Source: Colias croceus (lineage: Eukaryota > Arthropoda > Insecta > Lepidoptera > Pieridae). Taken from it: a DNA stretch of 64,000 nucleotides. The DNA is taken from assembly GCF_905220415.1 (NCBI RefSeq), contig NC_059548.1, positions 7,442,501-7,506,500 of the forward strand, given 5' to 3'. Every line of letters begins with the position of its first letter. Within the stretch, counting starts at the first letter, position 1. Shown here in pieces: positions 13,306 through 25,127 of this stretch. Position numbers and translations under genes: made by a program. A model generated the notes under the pieces. It was not told the origin of the DNA and did no database searches. It saw only the letters and a program-made list of their open reading frames with translations.

Positions 13306-14994
13306 ATATCGACACAGTCGAACTGTAAACAATCTGAAAGAGGATAAAATATCCACTATTATAAGTAATGTGTAAAGAATTTAATAGATGAAAAGAAAAA
13401 TACTAGGTTCTATATCTTGAAACATTTTATTTGATTCAATGTACTATAAAAAAATTGTTAACAAGTAGGTACATGCATAAAAAGCCGATACAGTTCAAGT
13501 AGTTGTACCTATAACTTATAAGATACATAAGAACCAAGTTCGCGGAGGCCTGTGTGCGGACGCAGGCTGCCGGCACCGCTCCGACACACTCGGCCCTTCA
13601 TCTGTAGGCGTAGTCTCGACACTAATCGACATCGATATCGACCGAAATCGGTCGGTAACTAACGATTATCAGTAACCAATCAGTAACTATAGTATAGACC
13701 TAAAAAATTTAGTGTTCTTTTTCCAAGAAATTTAGCTTAGTTTTAGGGAATAGATAGTAAATTAAAATTAGTTATATTAATTTTCGCATTATTACAATTG
13801 CAATTGCATATAAAAAAAGCAAATTTTATGCACAAAAAAACATGGCAGTTAATTTAATTTTAATCAAATTCGATATTTTTTATATCAATCGTTTAATTAA
13901 TGTTCTATTAATTACATATTCATGGAATCCAAAATTCCATGTATGGCAACCTCTTTATTTACTTTTTTGACATTTGACATCAATCATCAATCATGAAAAT
14001 AATATTTCTATCAAAATAAATATAAATTGTGTGTTTTCAAGAGGATAATTTTTAATTATGTTCTTAAAAGTCCTATAAATCTATTGGATAACAAATATCC
14101 TAAGAAAATATCAATCTGCGTTATGTTTTTATATTATGTATAGTTAAAGCTATTAGTTTTAGTTTAGTAATATTTTGTTATTTGTGAAATGCAATAAAAT
14201 TCTAATCAAAAGACTCCAAAAGCTCTACAAGATAGGGCTCCAAAAGCTCTCAATTCGAATCCTTTTGAGAAATCTTTAAGACATCATAGAAACTGACGGA
14301 ACTAAAACTAAGGACGGAACGGATAATTTGTATCACTTGTATTTTTAGCTTGTATTATTATAATATATTATGTGCATCATTGTATATTTTATTACAGTTA
14401 ATAAGCAAAGGATGCAATGCAATTGATTTAGCGGTTCACGGTTAATATTATTTATGTGTTAAATATAAATATTTATCTATAAATTTTATATTTTACAGAT
14501 GAACAAGTTACTAGAATTATTATCTATGTTGGGGAGGGATGATGGTTTTGAGCCAAATTTTCAACTACGCTATTATAAACTGTTAAATTAAAATTTTCTA
14601 ATAAATTTATTTCGTAATTGGATCGTTTTATTTTATTTGTATTCATCTGTATAATTTTATTATCCTAGAAGTTCAAAAAGAAATTAATCGAATATGAATG
14701 CAATAATTTAGGCTGAATAAATGCAGACAGCAGTACACTATTTTAATATTTATTTAATATAATATAAGAGGCTTCTTAACATTTTCAATAAGATTTTGAA
14801 ACCATCTTAAAAATAAAACATTATTTGTTTATTTTATTTTAATTGCAATAACATTAAATAAGAGAAAAAAATATTGCGTTAAATCATAATATAGCATCGG
14901 AAGTGTGAAATATCTTCTATTTATTATAAAATTATAATAATATAATATAATGTTTCCGATATTATCAACCGTATCTACAAATCCACACAAACCG
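13306..14994. other. Intergenic, no feature recognised
   Basis: AT-rich sequence. Short open frames only, without splice or domain support. No repeat family is recognised apart from scattered A/T runs. Confidence 0.4.
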
Positions 14995-15378
14995 TAAGGC
15001 CCTTCTCCCATTTCGATACTTCTAGAATACGATACTCGAGTAGAATACTAGTTAGATATTTGCTCGCTGCCCGATGCTCGCATATTAAGCGACTGAAAAA
15101 TGACTAAATTCATCATTATTGTGCCTCGTTTTTGTAGTCGGACGCTATGTCGAGCGATTCCAGTGACGATGTAAAAGTAGGATGTACTGGATTCATCCAT
15201 ATATTGAAAGAAACATAAGTAAATTGTAGAGTTTTTATAGCCGCACGAGAACTACAACATGATGATAAGAATTTTTTATCTTTCTTCCGGAGAGATACGC
15301 GCGAAACGCGACGCAAAAACGACCACCTATACTAGTCGCGGACGTATAGGATACCGGTAGCGTAATGGGAGAAGGGCC
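14995..15378. mobile_element. TIR element of about 385 bp (MITE-like)
   Basis: AAGGCCCTTCTCCCAT near 14996-15012 is inverted as ATGGGAGAAGGGCCTT at about 15365-15379, a 16-bp perfect terminal inverted repeat. The interior has no transposase. It is probably non-autonomous; no convincing target duplication was seen. Confidence 0.6.
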
Positions 15379-15380
15379 TT

Positions 15381-16353
15381 CGAGATCTTGTCGAGATCAA
15401 ACGTCAGTATCATAACGATTGACAATGTCAAAGAATAATTTGTTTTGACATAATTCGAATGTGTTGCAAAGAAATGATTTTCCAAATCCATGAAATCTAT
15501 ATTTTATTTATTTTTCATATATCTACGGAATTGAAATAATGATGTTATTAATTTAGATAAAAATGCATTGCTACAAGGCTATTATTATATAAATATTTTG
15601 AAGCATAAAGGAAAGTTTTGTGAAGAATAAAAATTATAAACAAATATGTATCCATTGTATGCTTCCATCAAATTGGGGAGAGGTATTAAGCGACATCATT
15701 TTCATTGCTGAAGACGGGTCTATAAATAAGTTATCGGTAATTACCGACTAATTTGTACAGACTACAGGGGCTGGTGTGCTGGCCTCCGATGCCACAATTG
15801 ACATTTTTGCTAGCAGTACAAATACTGTCCTAGACCTCTGTATTAGGTACTTGGATGCACATAGTATGTAACTCCGTTTTGTTTGTATTTTTGTTACGTA
15901 ACATATAGTTACTAAATTCCAACTAAATTCTATGTACCTACGCTTTGGTATTATTACTGTAAGTATAAAGAATAAATAAATAAATAAATATTTTTAGAAA
16001 ACAGTGTCTCATACAAGTCATACTAATTACAACGATATGGGGGAGTTGACGGCTGGTTGGTTAATGGTGAATTAAAATTAAATAAAATCCGCATTCCGTC
16101 CTTATTGGCATGATAGGATATTTTTTAAAATACTTGATGCAGTACCATACAAAAATTATATGCAATTCTGTTACAGGACTGAAATAAATATATATGTTGT
16201 ATAGGTTTGATCGCTGCACTGTTATTACATAGTAAATCGGGTACATAATGGTTAAGTATCTAATCCTTTTAGTTCTACATAATATAACTCTTTTATAAAA
16301 TAATCTCCCGCATACAATTTTATCGCTTAAGGTATATATAAGATATATTAGAT
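15381..16353. other. Intergenic, no gene seen
   Basis: AT-rich sequence downstream of the gustatory receptor stop codon. An AATA microsatellite lies near 15972-15990. No coding exons are recognised. Confidence 0.4.
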
Positions 16354-18453
16354 CTAATTAACACTCTGCAATAAGATAACAGTGTATGTAACAACAATCG
16401 ATGCCATAGAGCTTAGAAGAGAATAGTTGAGCTGAGTTAGACTGGACATGTGGAAGTCTATCCGTCTTGATTGCACAAGGCTTTGGAAGTCGCTGAGTGC
16501 TGATCCCGAATCTTGCCCTAAAATATATTTTCGTTATCAAATCATAAGATCTATTACAAACGTGAAACTTTGTGAAGTAGGTACATATTATTTTTTATGC
16601 GTGAGAAGGATATGTGCGGATAGAATCTGGACTTAGTATTTTATAAAAAGTAAATTTGTGTTACGATTACTAGATAACTATATTTATCATATGCTCAAAC
16701 AAGAACAATATCTATTTAGAAGTGAAGCCAGATTAAACTGTAGGTATTCTAATTTCTAGTTTTATGTAGGATCGTTAATGTATAATATTATTGGAATAAT
16801 AAAAATAGCCATATAACAATCAGAAATCCTTACTAGCTTCATTGATGATATTGAAGTGGTCTATGATATGTATAATTCTGTCTCTCTTTCGATATGCTAA
16901 CTCGCAGTGGTGAACCATACTGACAAGAATAGCAATGCACATCATGATCCTCATTATTGTGGAAATTACGGGGAAAATTCCAAGATAATTTCGGTTCAGA
17001 TGCTGAAAATTAATATGTAGTTTATTATAATTCAAGAAATCTGCACTTTTATACTTAGGTAACTGGTTTTAATATCTATCTATTTATACATGAAAACTCA
17101 GCAATTATTTCGATGTGTTTTATTTATTTTATAGTAACTAGTTAGGCATGCATTAATTATTTTAAACGGAAGGAATGTTTTCAAATATAGGTAGGTACTC
17201 CGTACTTGCTTCTAAGTTCTATTCAACAGCCTCTAAATATCTTGTTTTAAGGCAATAAGCAAGAAGTGTTTTGTTTATATTTTAGGATAATTAACAAACC
17301 TGTGATCCAAGATGAATCCTGGCGGCAATGTTGGTAAATCTAACCATATCTATAAGTAAACTTACGCTGTTCAATAATATCTGAAAGTAACTTTGTGATT
17401 AAAGTTTAAAATATTCTTTACATCGGCAAAATATAATTAATGATATTATCAGTAGTACTCAATACCTAGAAAATTAGGTACAAGAATGTCAGATATGTAT
17501 CTTTTAATCATTACATACTGCAAAGTCATTACTGATAAATGTTATTAAATTGTAAGTATATAATATGTATACGTACTGAGAATCATTGATAAAACTGTCT
17601 GGTAGTAATAAGCAATATTTGAACTTACCCTTGTTCCGAACACTTCATTAATAAAGTCTACTTGCTCTATGAGCCAAAGATACGACTTACTTAACAATTT
17701 AAAGTCAGGCAAATTGTCCGCTGAATTAACTTCCACATTATCTAACGAATGTTCGGTTATAACATCTGAACGAGTGTACAGCTTCATTTTTAGTGTTGAA
17801 TCCTTTCTGAACTTAATTGTATCGAGCCATGTCTGTGCTTTTTCTGCAATGTTTCGTAAGCGAAACTCGATTTGCAAAACGTGCGACGTTAAGTCCAAAC
17901 TGGTCAAAACTTTGATCAATATGTAAATGTACGATATGGAGAACACTAAAGATACTTCCAATCCAGTACAGTACCACCAAGCCAAGAAATCACAGACACA
18001 TGTAAGTGTCCACGATAAGAAGAAAATCACAACTAATTTCAAAAGCTTTCGCTTTAAGTCTGGACTATACGCGCAGCCCAGAGTTTCGTCAATTTTATGA
18101 TGATTTCTAAAATATATTTCCATTTTGCTTCCGTATTTGTAAACAAAATATAAATCAACTATATATTGAAAATAATCAAAAATAACTTGAATAATGTCGG
18201 TGTATTTTATAGATATAAGCATATCTTTGTACACATGTACAATTTTATAGTACAATGTGACCATACTAAGGCCTCCCAGTACTAGAATGGGAATAGTAAA
18301 GGACAAGAATGATGTAATTGTACATCTTTGTGTTTGAATCTTGTTATAATTTAGGGAGAAAGCTTTCAGAAATGGACTTAACGGCTTGAACGAATTGTTG
18401 ATGTAGCAGATGTTTTCCTTTTTATGGTCACTGACTCTATGCTCCAAAGACAT
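16354..18453 (-). CDS. Gustatory receptor (insect 7TM chemoreceptor family)
   Basis: Exons in transcript order: 17629-18453 (275 codons), 17300-17380, 16834-17002, 16354-16517, joined at consensus donors (GTAAGT, GTTTGT, GTAAGG) with continuous phase, ending in TAG. The product is about 412 residues, the usual size of insect gustatory receptors, and has several hydrophobic segments. Supporting motifs are an N-terminal LSPFLKAFSLNYN, an IDETLG-containing intracellular loop, CELAYRKRDRII in the third exon, and the family's C-terminal signature in the last exon, here TYTVILLQSVN (consensus TYhhhhhQF, with the final F replaced). Insect Grs are inverted-topology ligand-gated cation channels in taste neurons. 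It looks most like the divergent, bitter-type Grs expanded in Lepidoptera, but the ligand cannot be inferred. The start is the first ATG of the open frame; all four splice junctions preserve frame. Confidence 0.88.
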
Positions 18454-18499
18454 ATTTCAGGTTGGTTCTCTTTTTATATTATTTTGATTAGAAATAAAA

Positions 18500-19318
18500 C
18501 CTTCACATTGTTCACAATCTCGAAGTACATATCACGCGAATTGGTTTAAAATCATTGAACATAACGTGTTACAAGGTAATTAACCAACTAGAGTCCATTG
18601 CCTGTGTAAATACTAGAATGTATTCGTTTAGCTGAAAAATTGAAAGCTTATACAGTATGTTTAAAATTATTTCGTTACACATATTAAAAGTTCAATCATG
18701 TTTTCTGTGAGAAGTTTTGGTAATTAATAATAAGTACCTACTAATACTTAGAATGAGAAATAATATAATGTCATAAAACAAGCCGTTCGGCTCAGCTCCG
18801 GCTGAACCGACCCAAGGCAAAAACTAAATATAATATAGCCTGTGTTACTTCCTCATAATATAGTTTTCTATTAGAGAAAATTTAAAAACGATCAAACACA
18901 CAAAAAAAATCCATCCTTTTTATAATCGGCTGTCCACTCCATAGAGGCTCGCGAAGCTGTTCTCTCCAAGTTCTCTCTGTGTGGACCCTTAGCCTTATAA
19001 ACTATTAAAACTTTATATCAATATTTCCCAATATTGGTGTTTTAGATAATATAGCCTATGGGTACCTAGGAAACAATATTTTTGGAATAAGGAACAAAAT
19101 ATATGAACACGCCTTACTACTAATAGTAGACAATTTGATCAACTAATTAATAGCAGAGTAGGGCGACCACAACGATATTATCATTTCCTAGAAATTGTAT
19201 AAAATTGTCAGTAATTTAAGTAATTGTATTAATAAAATGTTGTTTGGGTTCTTACTTGAAGTGTAGGTCGTAATATATTCATGGCTATTACTTGATTGTC
19301 ATTTATTGATAGGTGCTT
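18500..19318. other. Upstream region of the gustatory receptor, no gene seen
   Basis: AT-rich sequence with a short repeat-like stretch around 18780-18980 (CGGCTCAGCTCCGGCTGAACC). No exon or domain recognised. Confidence 0.35.
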
Positions 19319-20537
19319 TAATAGACTACAGGCCCGTATAGAAATAAAAATAACTGCGTTAAAAACAACCGACTTCAAAAACGGAAAAGTAAGAAATAAA
19401 AAAGATTTGATATTATTAATTACTACATATTATTTTTATGTGCTATTTACTAAAAAGGTTTGATGTCGGTGCATGGGCTTAATACTAAGTGCTTAGTGTT
19501 TGGCACCGACTTCAAACCTATTTAATAAATAGCACATAAAAATAATATGTAGTAATTAATAATATCAAATCTTTTTTATTTCTTACTTTTCCGTTTTTGA
19601 AGTCGGTTGTTTTTAACGCAGTTATTTTTATTTAATACTTTTTAGTGTATTTTTCAACACGAATCAAACGAGCCCAAACTCGATAAAGTTGAGTCAATAT
19701 ATTACTGAGTTCCTATGGCCACCTTCCGATTCCATCATCAGATCAGCTCCATGTCATGATAATGTTTCATCGCTATCCAATTTACATTCGTATACAAAAT
19801 TTCAGCTCAATCGGTTACCGGGAAGTGAATCAAAGTTACTTGCTACATTGAAATTAAGTCATCGAGTACAGACAAAAATGCTCATAAAATAAAAACTACT
19901 AGGCCTAGCCGAATAAAATTTTTATGGGACCAATTCGACACCATCCCGCATCGAACAAAAAAAGAATCACGTAAATCGGTTCAGAAACCTCGGAGTAATC
20001 GGTGTACATACATAAAAAAAAAAAAAAAAAAAAAAATATACCGGCCGAATTGATAACCTCCTCCTTTTTTTTGAAGTCGGTTAATAAAATATGGGTCATT
20101 TGAACCACCAGGTGAACCACCATCTAGAACGATATAAGAGCATAAAATAATAAGATTCAGCACTATGCCGTCACTTGTAAGCTGTCCAACTGAGTGCAGA
20201 TGAGAATTCGAAAGTACAGGTGGACTCGGTAAATTTTGGTCATATATTTTTGTACGGCACTCTTAACCACCGATAGATCCATTAAAAATAATAAGAAAAC
20301 GCTTAGTGCCGTATAAAAATGGTGGTCCACAAAGTCGGAATTTTTATTTAATTTCCCAGAGTTACCGGGGTAAATTTGGTCATTTGATTATGTACGGCAT
20401 CTGTGTCATACTATTTCAATACTGCTTTTAATCAATTATTCCGCAACGCCGCGCCGTACAAAAATCATGGGGACAAGGGGAAAAAATCGAGAGTTGCAAT
20501 CCCCTCTCTTTCCGCACGCCTGTAGTCTATAGGGTAA
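19319..20537. mobile_element. TIR element with nested insertion
   Basis: ATAGACTACAGGC at about 19321-19333 is inverted as GCCTGTAGTCTATAG at about 20519-20533, consistent with a TA-flanked terminal inverted repeat. Its interior from about 20160 on carries repeated GTACGGCA/GCCGTA motifs (20254, 20308, 20393, 20454). A second element (19341-20095) has inserted within it. No transposase is encoded. Confidence 0.55.
19341..20095. mobile_element. Foldback-type repeat beginning with a ~120-bp inverted repeat
   Basis: The left part (19341-19634) is an almost perfect palindrome. Arms of about 120 bp begin AAAATAACTGCGTTAAAAAC and carry AACCGACTTCAAAAACGG, around a spacer of about 30 bp. The following 460 bp end in a homopolymer A run and TTTTTTGAAGTCGGTTAA, inverse to the ACCGACTTCAAA near the left end. 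A second copy with the same layout is at 45632-46318. No coding capacity. Confidence 0.65.
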
Positions 20538-20539
20538 TG

Positions 20540-21320
20540 CTGTGTATTATCATGTTTGTTTTTATATAGATTTGTTTTCTTGTATTCACGATCAGATATA
20601 ATGAACTAAGGAAAATCCATACTTTCCTGCTCAAAGACGAGTAGGTACATTATGTATATACTTAAGTGAAAGAATCTATTACATAATACAACACTCGGTC
20701 AATCATAATACATTTTTAATTTATCTCTTTTAACTAAAATTGTTATTTTAATACCTAATATCGTAAATTGGTAATTATTCAAAAGGTAAACGAAGGACAC
20801 ACAGAAGGAAGTGAATAAAAATACGTATATTGCAACAAACGACATAGTAAAAAATGTTTAAAAAAACGCGCCGAATTGCGTCACGCACGTGATACGAGAA
20901 TACAAGGAGATAATTGGCGAGTCACATTCACAGAATACCGTATTATTAATTAGAACCTAGGTATCCTGTTGTTGTACGGTGAAGATGTGACCCCAAACTG
21001 TTTTACGATTGAATTCTCGCGGCACTTGAATTTACCAGTCGTGAAGGTTTCATGTTATACTGTCATATTATACTTAGTCGACTGTTTAATTCATGAGATG
21101 TTTGTTAGATTTTTTTTGTACCTAATGTGTTTATATTTGTACATGTAATTGAGTGGAAAATTAATTATTGCATAATATATAGGTAGTAAGTAAGTAGTTC
21201 TTTTAACTTTTCCCAGTAAAAGAAGTCTTTAACTATTTTTAAATTCAGTTCTGTTCACAATTCTTATATAATATGAAGTTATTGTATTAACCTAACTTTA
21301 AATAGAATATTATCACTCAC
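20540..21320. other. Intergenic, no feature recognised
   Basis: AT-rich DNA between the nested repeat and the orphan first exon. No acceptor-linked exon that could be exon 2 of the orphan exon was found here on the minus strand. Confidence 0.35.
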
Positions 21321-21439
21321 CGAACTGTAGTATTTTCTTCTTTTTCTATTGCCGAAGGATCAGCATGTTTAAAAGTATATTTCACAGTGTTCTTTTCTTT
21401 GGCAGCCTTCGGCGAATCATGGTTAATTAGTTTTTTCAT
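21321..21439 (-). CDS. Orphan first coding exon, ABCB N-terminus-like
   Basis: On the minus strand ATG at 21439 opens a 119-nt frame ending in a strong donor (TTCG then GTGAGTGATA). The 39 codons read MKKLINHDSPKAAKEKNTVK and continue with YTFKHADPSAIEKEENTTV, a hydrophilic lysine/glutamate-rich segment like the cytoplasmic N-terminus of P-glycoproteins. It leaves 2 nt of a split codon, the same phase as the 101-nt first exon of the ABCB gene at 5944-6044, and exactly what the 61-nt second exons at 4258-4318 and 28721-28781 require. A TATATATA-like string sits about 22-30 bases upstream (21461-21470). By strand it could be an alternative first exon of ABCB gene 1, with the gustatory receptor inside the intron. 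Otherwise it could be a leftover of an inverted or lost paralogue, or belong to an unrelated gene. Similarity of such short tails is weak evidence. Confidence 0.5.
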
Positions 21440-22228
21440 TTTGTTTTACTCTTTAACTAATTATATATAGCACCTTAAAACAAACTGTTGTGAGTTTGAA
21501 ATGTATTATTATAAACTTCCTCAGATATAATGGTTGTTTAAATTTTCTTCCAGTAGATGGCGATGATATTTCTAAATGTTAACTTTATTACCTACCTATA
21601 TTTTATTGAGAAGCGTTATGAATTTTGAAATTCCATATTAATTTTGTAACCGACTTAAAAATATAAAGATCATTTTAGATATGTAGGTACCCACTAATAT
21701 AATAAAATATTGAATACTCATGAGTTTGTTTGCTTGTTTAATCGCAGGGTCCATGGGTCTGAAATAACTTGTAAACCACATTTGAGCAAATAAAGATATT
21801 TACTTACATATTTATCTGATTTGAAAAAATATTTCACTGTTAGATAGTCCATTTATCGTGGAAGACTTACAACACAATGACACAATGGGAACGGAGCACT
21901 AAAATAAAACCACACAACAAGGACATAGCTATTGGGCTACATTTTTTTTGTATGATTTTGATATAACTTTTTTGTTGTAAAGGAAGATCTGAGGATCCTC
22001 GTTATAAAAAAAAAACAGGATCTGATGGTGGCAAGTAAAATTCAAGCATGCGTCATGGAGTAATACCCTCACGTCATGGAGTAAGGCGACGATTTTCGAT
22101 CTTTGAATCTTGCCAAAGAAGTTTCACTTCTGACACGTGTGCTCGGAACGCACGATCTTTTTTATTATAAAGTTTATGTGTCGGGTCTATACAGAAACAG
22201 ATGTAGTTTTCTCTTTCTGTGTAGTCTA
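21440..22228. other. Intergenic with a small repeat shared with ABCB intron
   Basis: Mostly unrecognised AT-rich DNA. At about 22083-22135 the phrase AAGGCGACGATTTTCGATC, then GTTTCACTTCTGACACG, recurs in modified form at 39198-39261 inside the last intron of ABCB gene 2, so it is a short interspersed repeat. Confidence 0.45.
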
Positions 22229-22445
22229 CACTAATATTATAAAGAGGAAAACATTGTTTGTTTGTTTGATTGTAATGAATAGGCTCATAAACTACTGGAC
22301 CGATTTTAAAAATTCTTTCACCATTCGAAAGCTACATTATCCACGAGTAACATAGGCTAGGTTTTATCCCGGAAATCCCAAGGGAACGGGAACTATGTGG
22401 GTTTTTCTTTGAAAATGCGGGCGAAGCCGCAGGCGGAAAGCTAGT
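22229..22445 (+). repeat. RTE-like repeat tail
   Basis: It runs from ACTAATATTATAAAGAGG to GCGGGCGAAGCCGCAGGC and GGAAAGCTAGTG, the same family as 2629 but with the 'ccacgagtaacataggc' and 'tttatcccggaaatccc' body also seen in reverse at 28443 and 31318. Confidence 0.7.
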
Positions 22446-22857
22446 GTGATATAAAACAGTATCCTCGAATCTCAAAGCGAAAAGCGAGAGCTGTTTACAC
22501 AGGCGTCTTCGATATTCGCACGAATGTTTACACATGCGCGTACGAGTAACACGCGGTTTTTTTGCGCCAAGTAATGTACACACTTGACACTACACACTGT
22601 TACGTTGCTTTTTCTTTTCGCTAAATGGTTTAAATTTATATTCTATCTTTGTCTCACTACGGTGTATGTGGATGTGTATTGTGTATGTTTCTATGTTTAT
22701 GTAAATACAATTTATATGTATGGTATTCTAAGCTTATAAGTATGTACTAATAAATCATATTATTATGATTCAACATATTAATAAAATGCATTTATCATTC
22801 CATCATACTATATTTAAATAAAAATAATTTGAATAAAAAAAACAAAGTAAGTTATTA

Positions 22858-25127
22858 TCATCTGCACTTTCTGCGTTTTCTTTTAACTTCCGGCGCATTT
22901 GCCTTTTCCAAAGAAAATTTATTTATAAACAACTCTTCATACACTAAACTATTCGAGTTAGGACTCAGGAATTTAGAAATTTCTTGATATAAATGTCTCT
23001 TATATGATTCCTCATTTTCGTGAGTTTGAACTGTAGTAGTCTTTTTTATTGGTTTTGGAGATGTAATAGAATTTTTAAGTTCTATAATTTTTTGCGTGTT
23101 TTGATCTATCTTATTCAACAGCGTATTTTCCAATCTTTTCATGCGTGCATCTAAATAAGCTATTGTATATTCCTGTGCACTAGGCAACTCTGGTTTCTTT
23201 GATAAGTATGTACTCACTTGAGTAACACTATCTCTATGCTTGTTTATTTTGCTTTCGTTTGCATAATCTTTTATATCTTTATTTCTGTCATTTTGTATTG
23301 GTGATTTCTTATCTAAGCAAGTTTCTATCATGTCTCTTAGTTTCATGTTAAACTTTCTCTTTTCCTCTATAGCTGCTATTCTTTGTGAACTAATTTTATT
23401 TTTCAGTAATGACACCTTTGGCTTTTCTATTTTCGAAAGGCGTTTAGCCAATTGTTTCCTGGGTAATATTTTGCTTGTTTTGGCATCAATTTGAGGTGTT
23501 TGCACAGAAATTGTATTATTTGGTGATTCAAATTCTAATGGCACAACATACTGTTCATCTAAAGGCTTAAACACACAATCTCCAATATTTTGTGAGGACT
23601 GCGCAGATATTGCTTCTTGCTGAGGTGTTTTTTTCTGTGGCATTTTAATTATTAATGATGGGGATACCAATTTAAGGTTTTTGGGCATAGTGATTGGATC
23701 TTTAATTCTTTTCTCAGATATAATTTTTACTTTGGGCTCCTTTTTTATAGGAATGTTTGATTCCGACTTAATATGGCTGCCTCTCAACAATTTAGGTTCG
23801 GGGAACTTTATATTAAGGGATGATGATTTTTCTTTTTTGCTTTTGGGTGTTTCTTTTAATATTGTTTCTTCAGCTAACTGATTTGTATTGTTAATGTTAT
23901 TTGAGATATTAATCATTGGTTCTGTTGTGTTCAAAAGAACACTTGGCTGTATATTGGTGTTCGGTTGAAAAACTAATTTATCACTGTACCTTTCTATTTG
24001 TGTAGGTTTTGCAGGACTATTTTCCTTCTTTAATTCATGATTAACATTTTCTTCATTAGAGTTTGATTTGTTATCTATATTTAAATTAGTTACAAAAGTA
24101 ATTTCACTGTTTGTTAGAAAATCTGCATATTTTACAGAATAATTGGCTCTTTTGTCACAATATAATATATTTTCATTTTCTACTTCCAATACAAGAGGAA
24201 AGGCTTCCATGTTTTCTTCATTGTTTTTTTCATATTGAGAAGAGTCACAGTAAGGTCCATCCAATGTAGGTATAGCATCAAAAGTCAGCTTATCTTTCTA
24301 AAATAGAAAAATATTTGTCCATGTTATTACCTTATAAAACCAGAATTTAACATTTTGTTACATGCTTGCATTATTTTAAATCTAAAATTTGTTATGTAGG
24401 TTTAGAACTATGTGCATATTAATTTTATTCAACTAGAGAAGCCATACATCTTTTATATTTTTAGTCTATATCAATTATCACAGCTGTTACATTGAATATA
24501 TGGAAATGAAATAACTCAGTCAACTTTTAATTTCTATTCATAGTAAAAATTGCTATAGTGCTACTTATTTAGCCATTAGAATGCATTTAAAAATTCCAAG
24601 CGATGACTATCATATCTGCTCTTACAATACTTTTATCTTAGATTAATAGAAAATTATTTTAAAGCAATGTACAATGTGTTGTTGAGAAAACATAATGAAT
24701 TAATGCATTTACACCATCTATGCTTATCATTATTTGTCTTATATAACACAGCATATTCTTTATTGCAACCACGGCGGAATATTCTGCTTGAGATCTACAG
24801 TAGGTTCAGCAAGTAAATTCAGTATAATGATATAATATATATAGTTATTCAATTATTTGCTCTAATTATATTTTGAAGTAACTGTTTAATCATGTCTTAC
24901 CATACTCATATTACCTTATAATTCATAAAATTATCATCCTTAAAATGGTGTTGACATATGACTCTATTCTTCAACTGTGACACTTTAAGATTTAAAAAAT
25001 CTAGTTTATGTGCGTTTAACAGCCATTGGTGACATCGAAGTTTGTCGAACACTGGGTAATGGAACATGTGAGTCTTTCCATCAGTCTTAATATTACAGTT
25101 TTTATATGAACACCGACATCCACCCAT
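22858..25127 (-). CDS. THAP-domain zinc-finger protein
   Basis: Two exons: 24915-25127 (71 codons) and 22858-24297 (479 codons plus stop), joined at AAG/GTAATA and TTTTAG/AAAG in phase 0, giving a 550-residue protein. Exon 1 holds most of a THAP domain: an initial MGGCRCSYKNC, a central tryptophan (CHQWL), and the C-x2-H pair in RVICQHHF. The exon 2 start FDAIPTL matches the AVPTIF box that closes the fold, so the splice is supported by the domain itself. THAP domains are C2CH zinc fingers that bind DNA. The middle of the protein is lysine/serine/proline-rich and probably disordered; residues around 430-455 (DARMKRLENTLLNKIDQNTQ) look like a coiled coil, and the C-terminus is basic (VKRKRRKCR), a likely nuclear signal. 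The target and role are unknown, and a transposon-derived origin is possible. Confidence 0.9.

Noticed and set aside
20016..20037. A-run as an mRNA poly(A) tail of a processed gene
   Set aside because: It is internal to a repeat with a second copy at 46288 that has only a short A-run; a length-variable homopolymer.
22332..22583. 83-codon minus-strand frame
   Set aside because: It lies largely in the RTE-like repeat 22229-22445, whose reverse copies give similar chance frames (for example at 28387).
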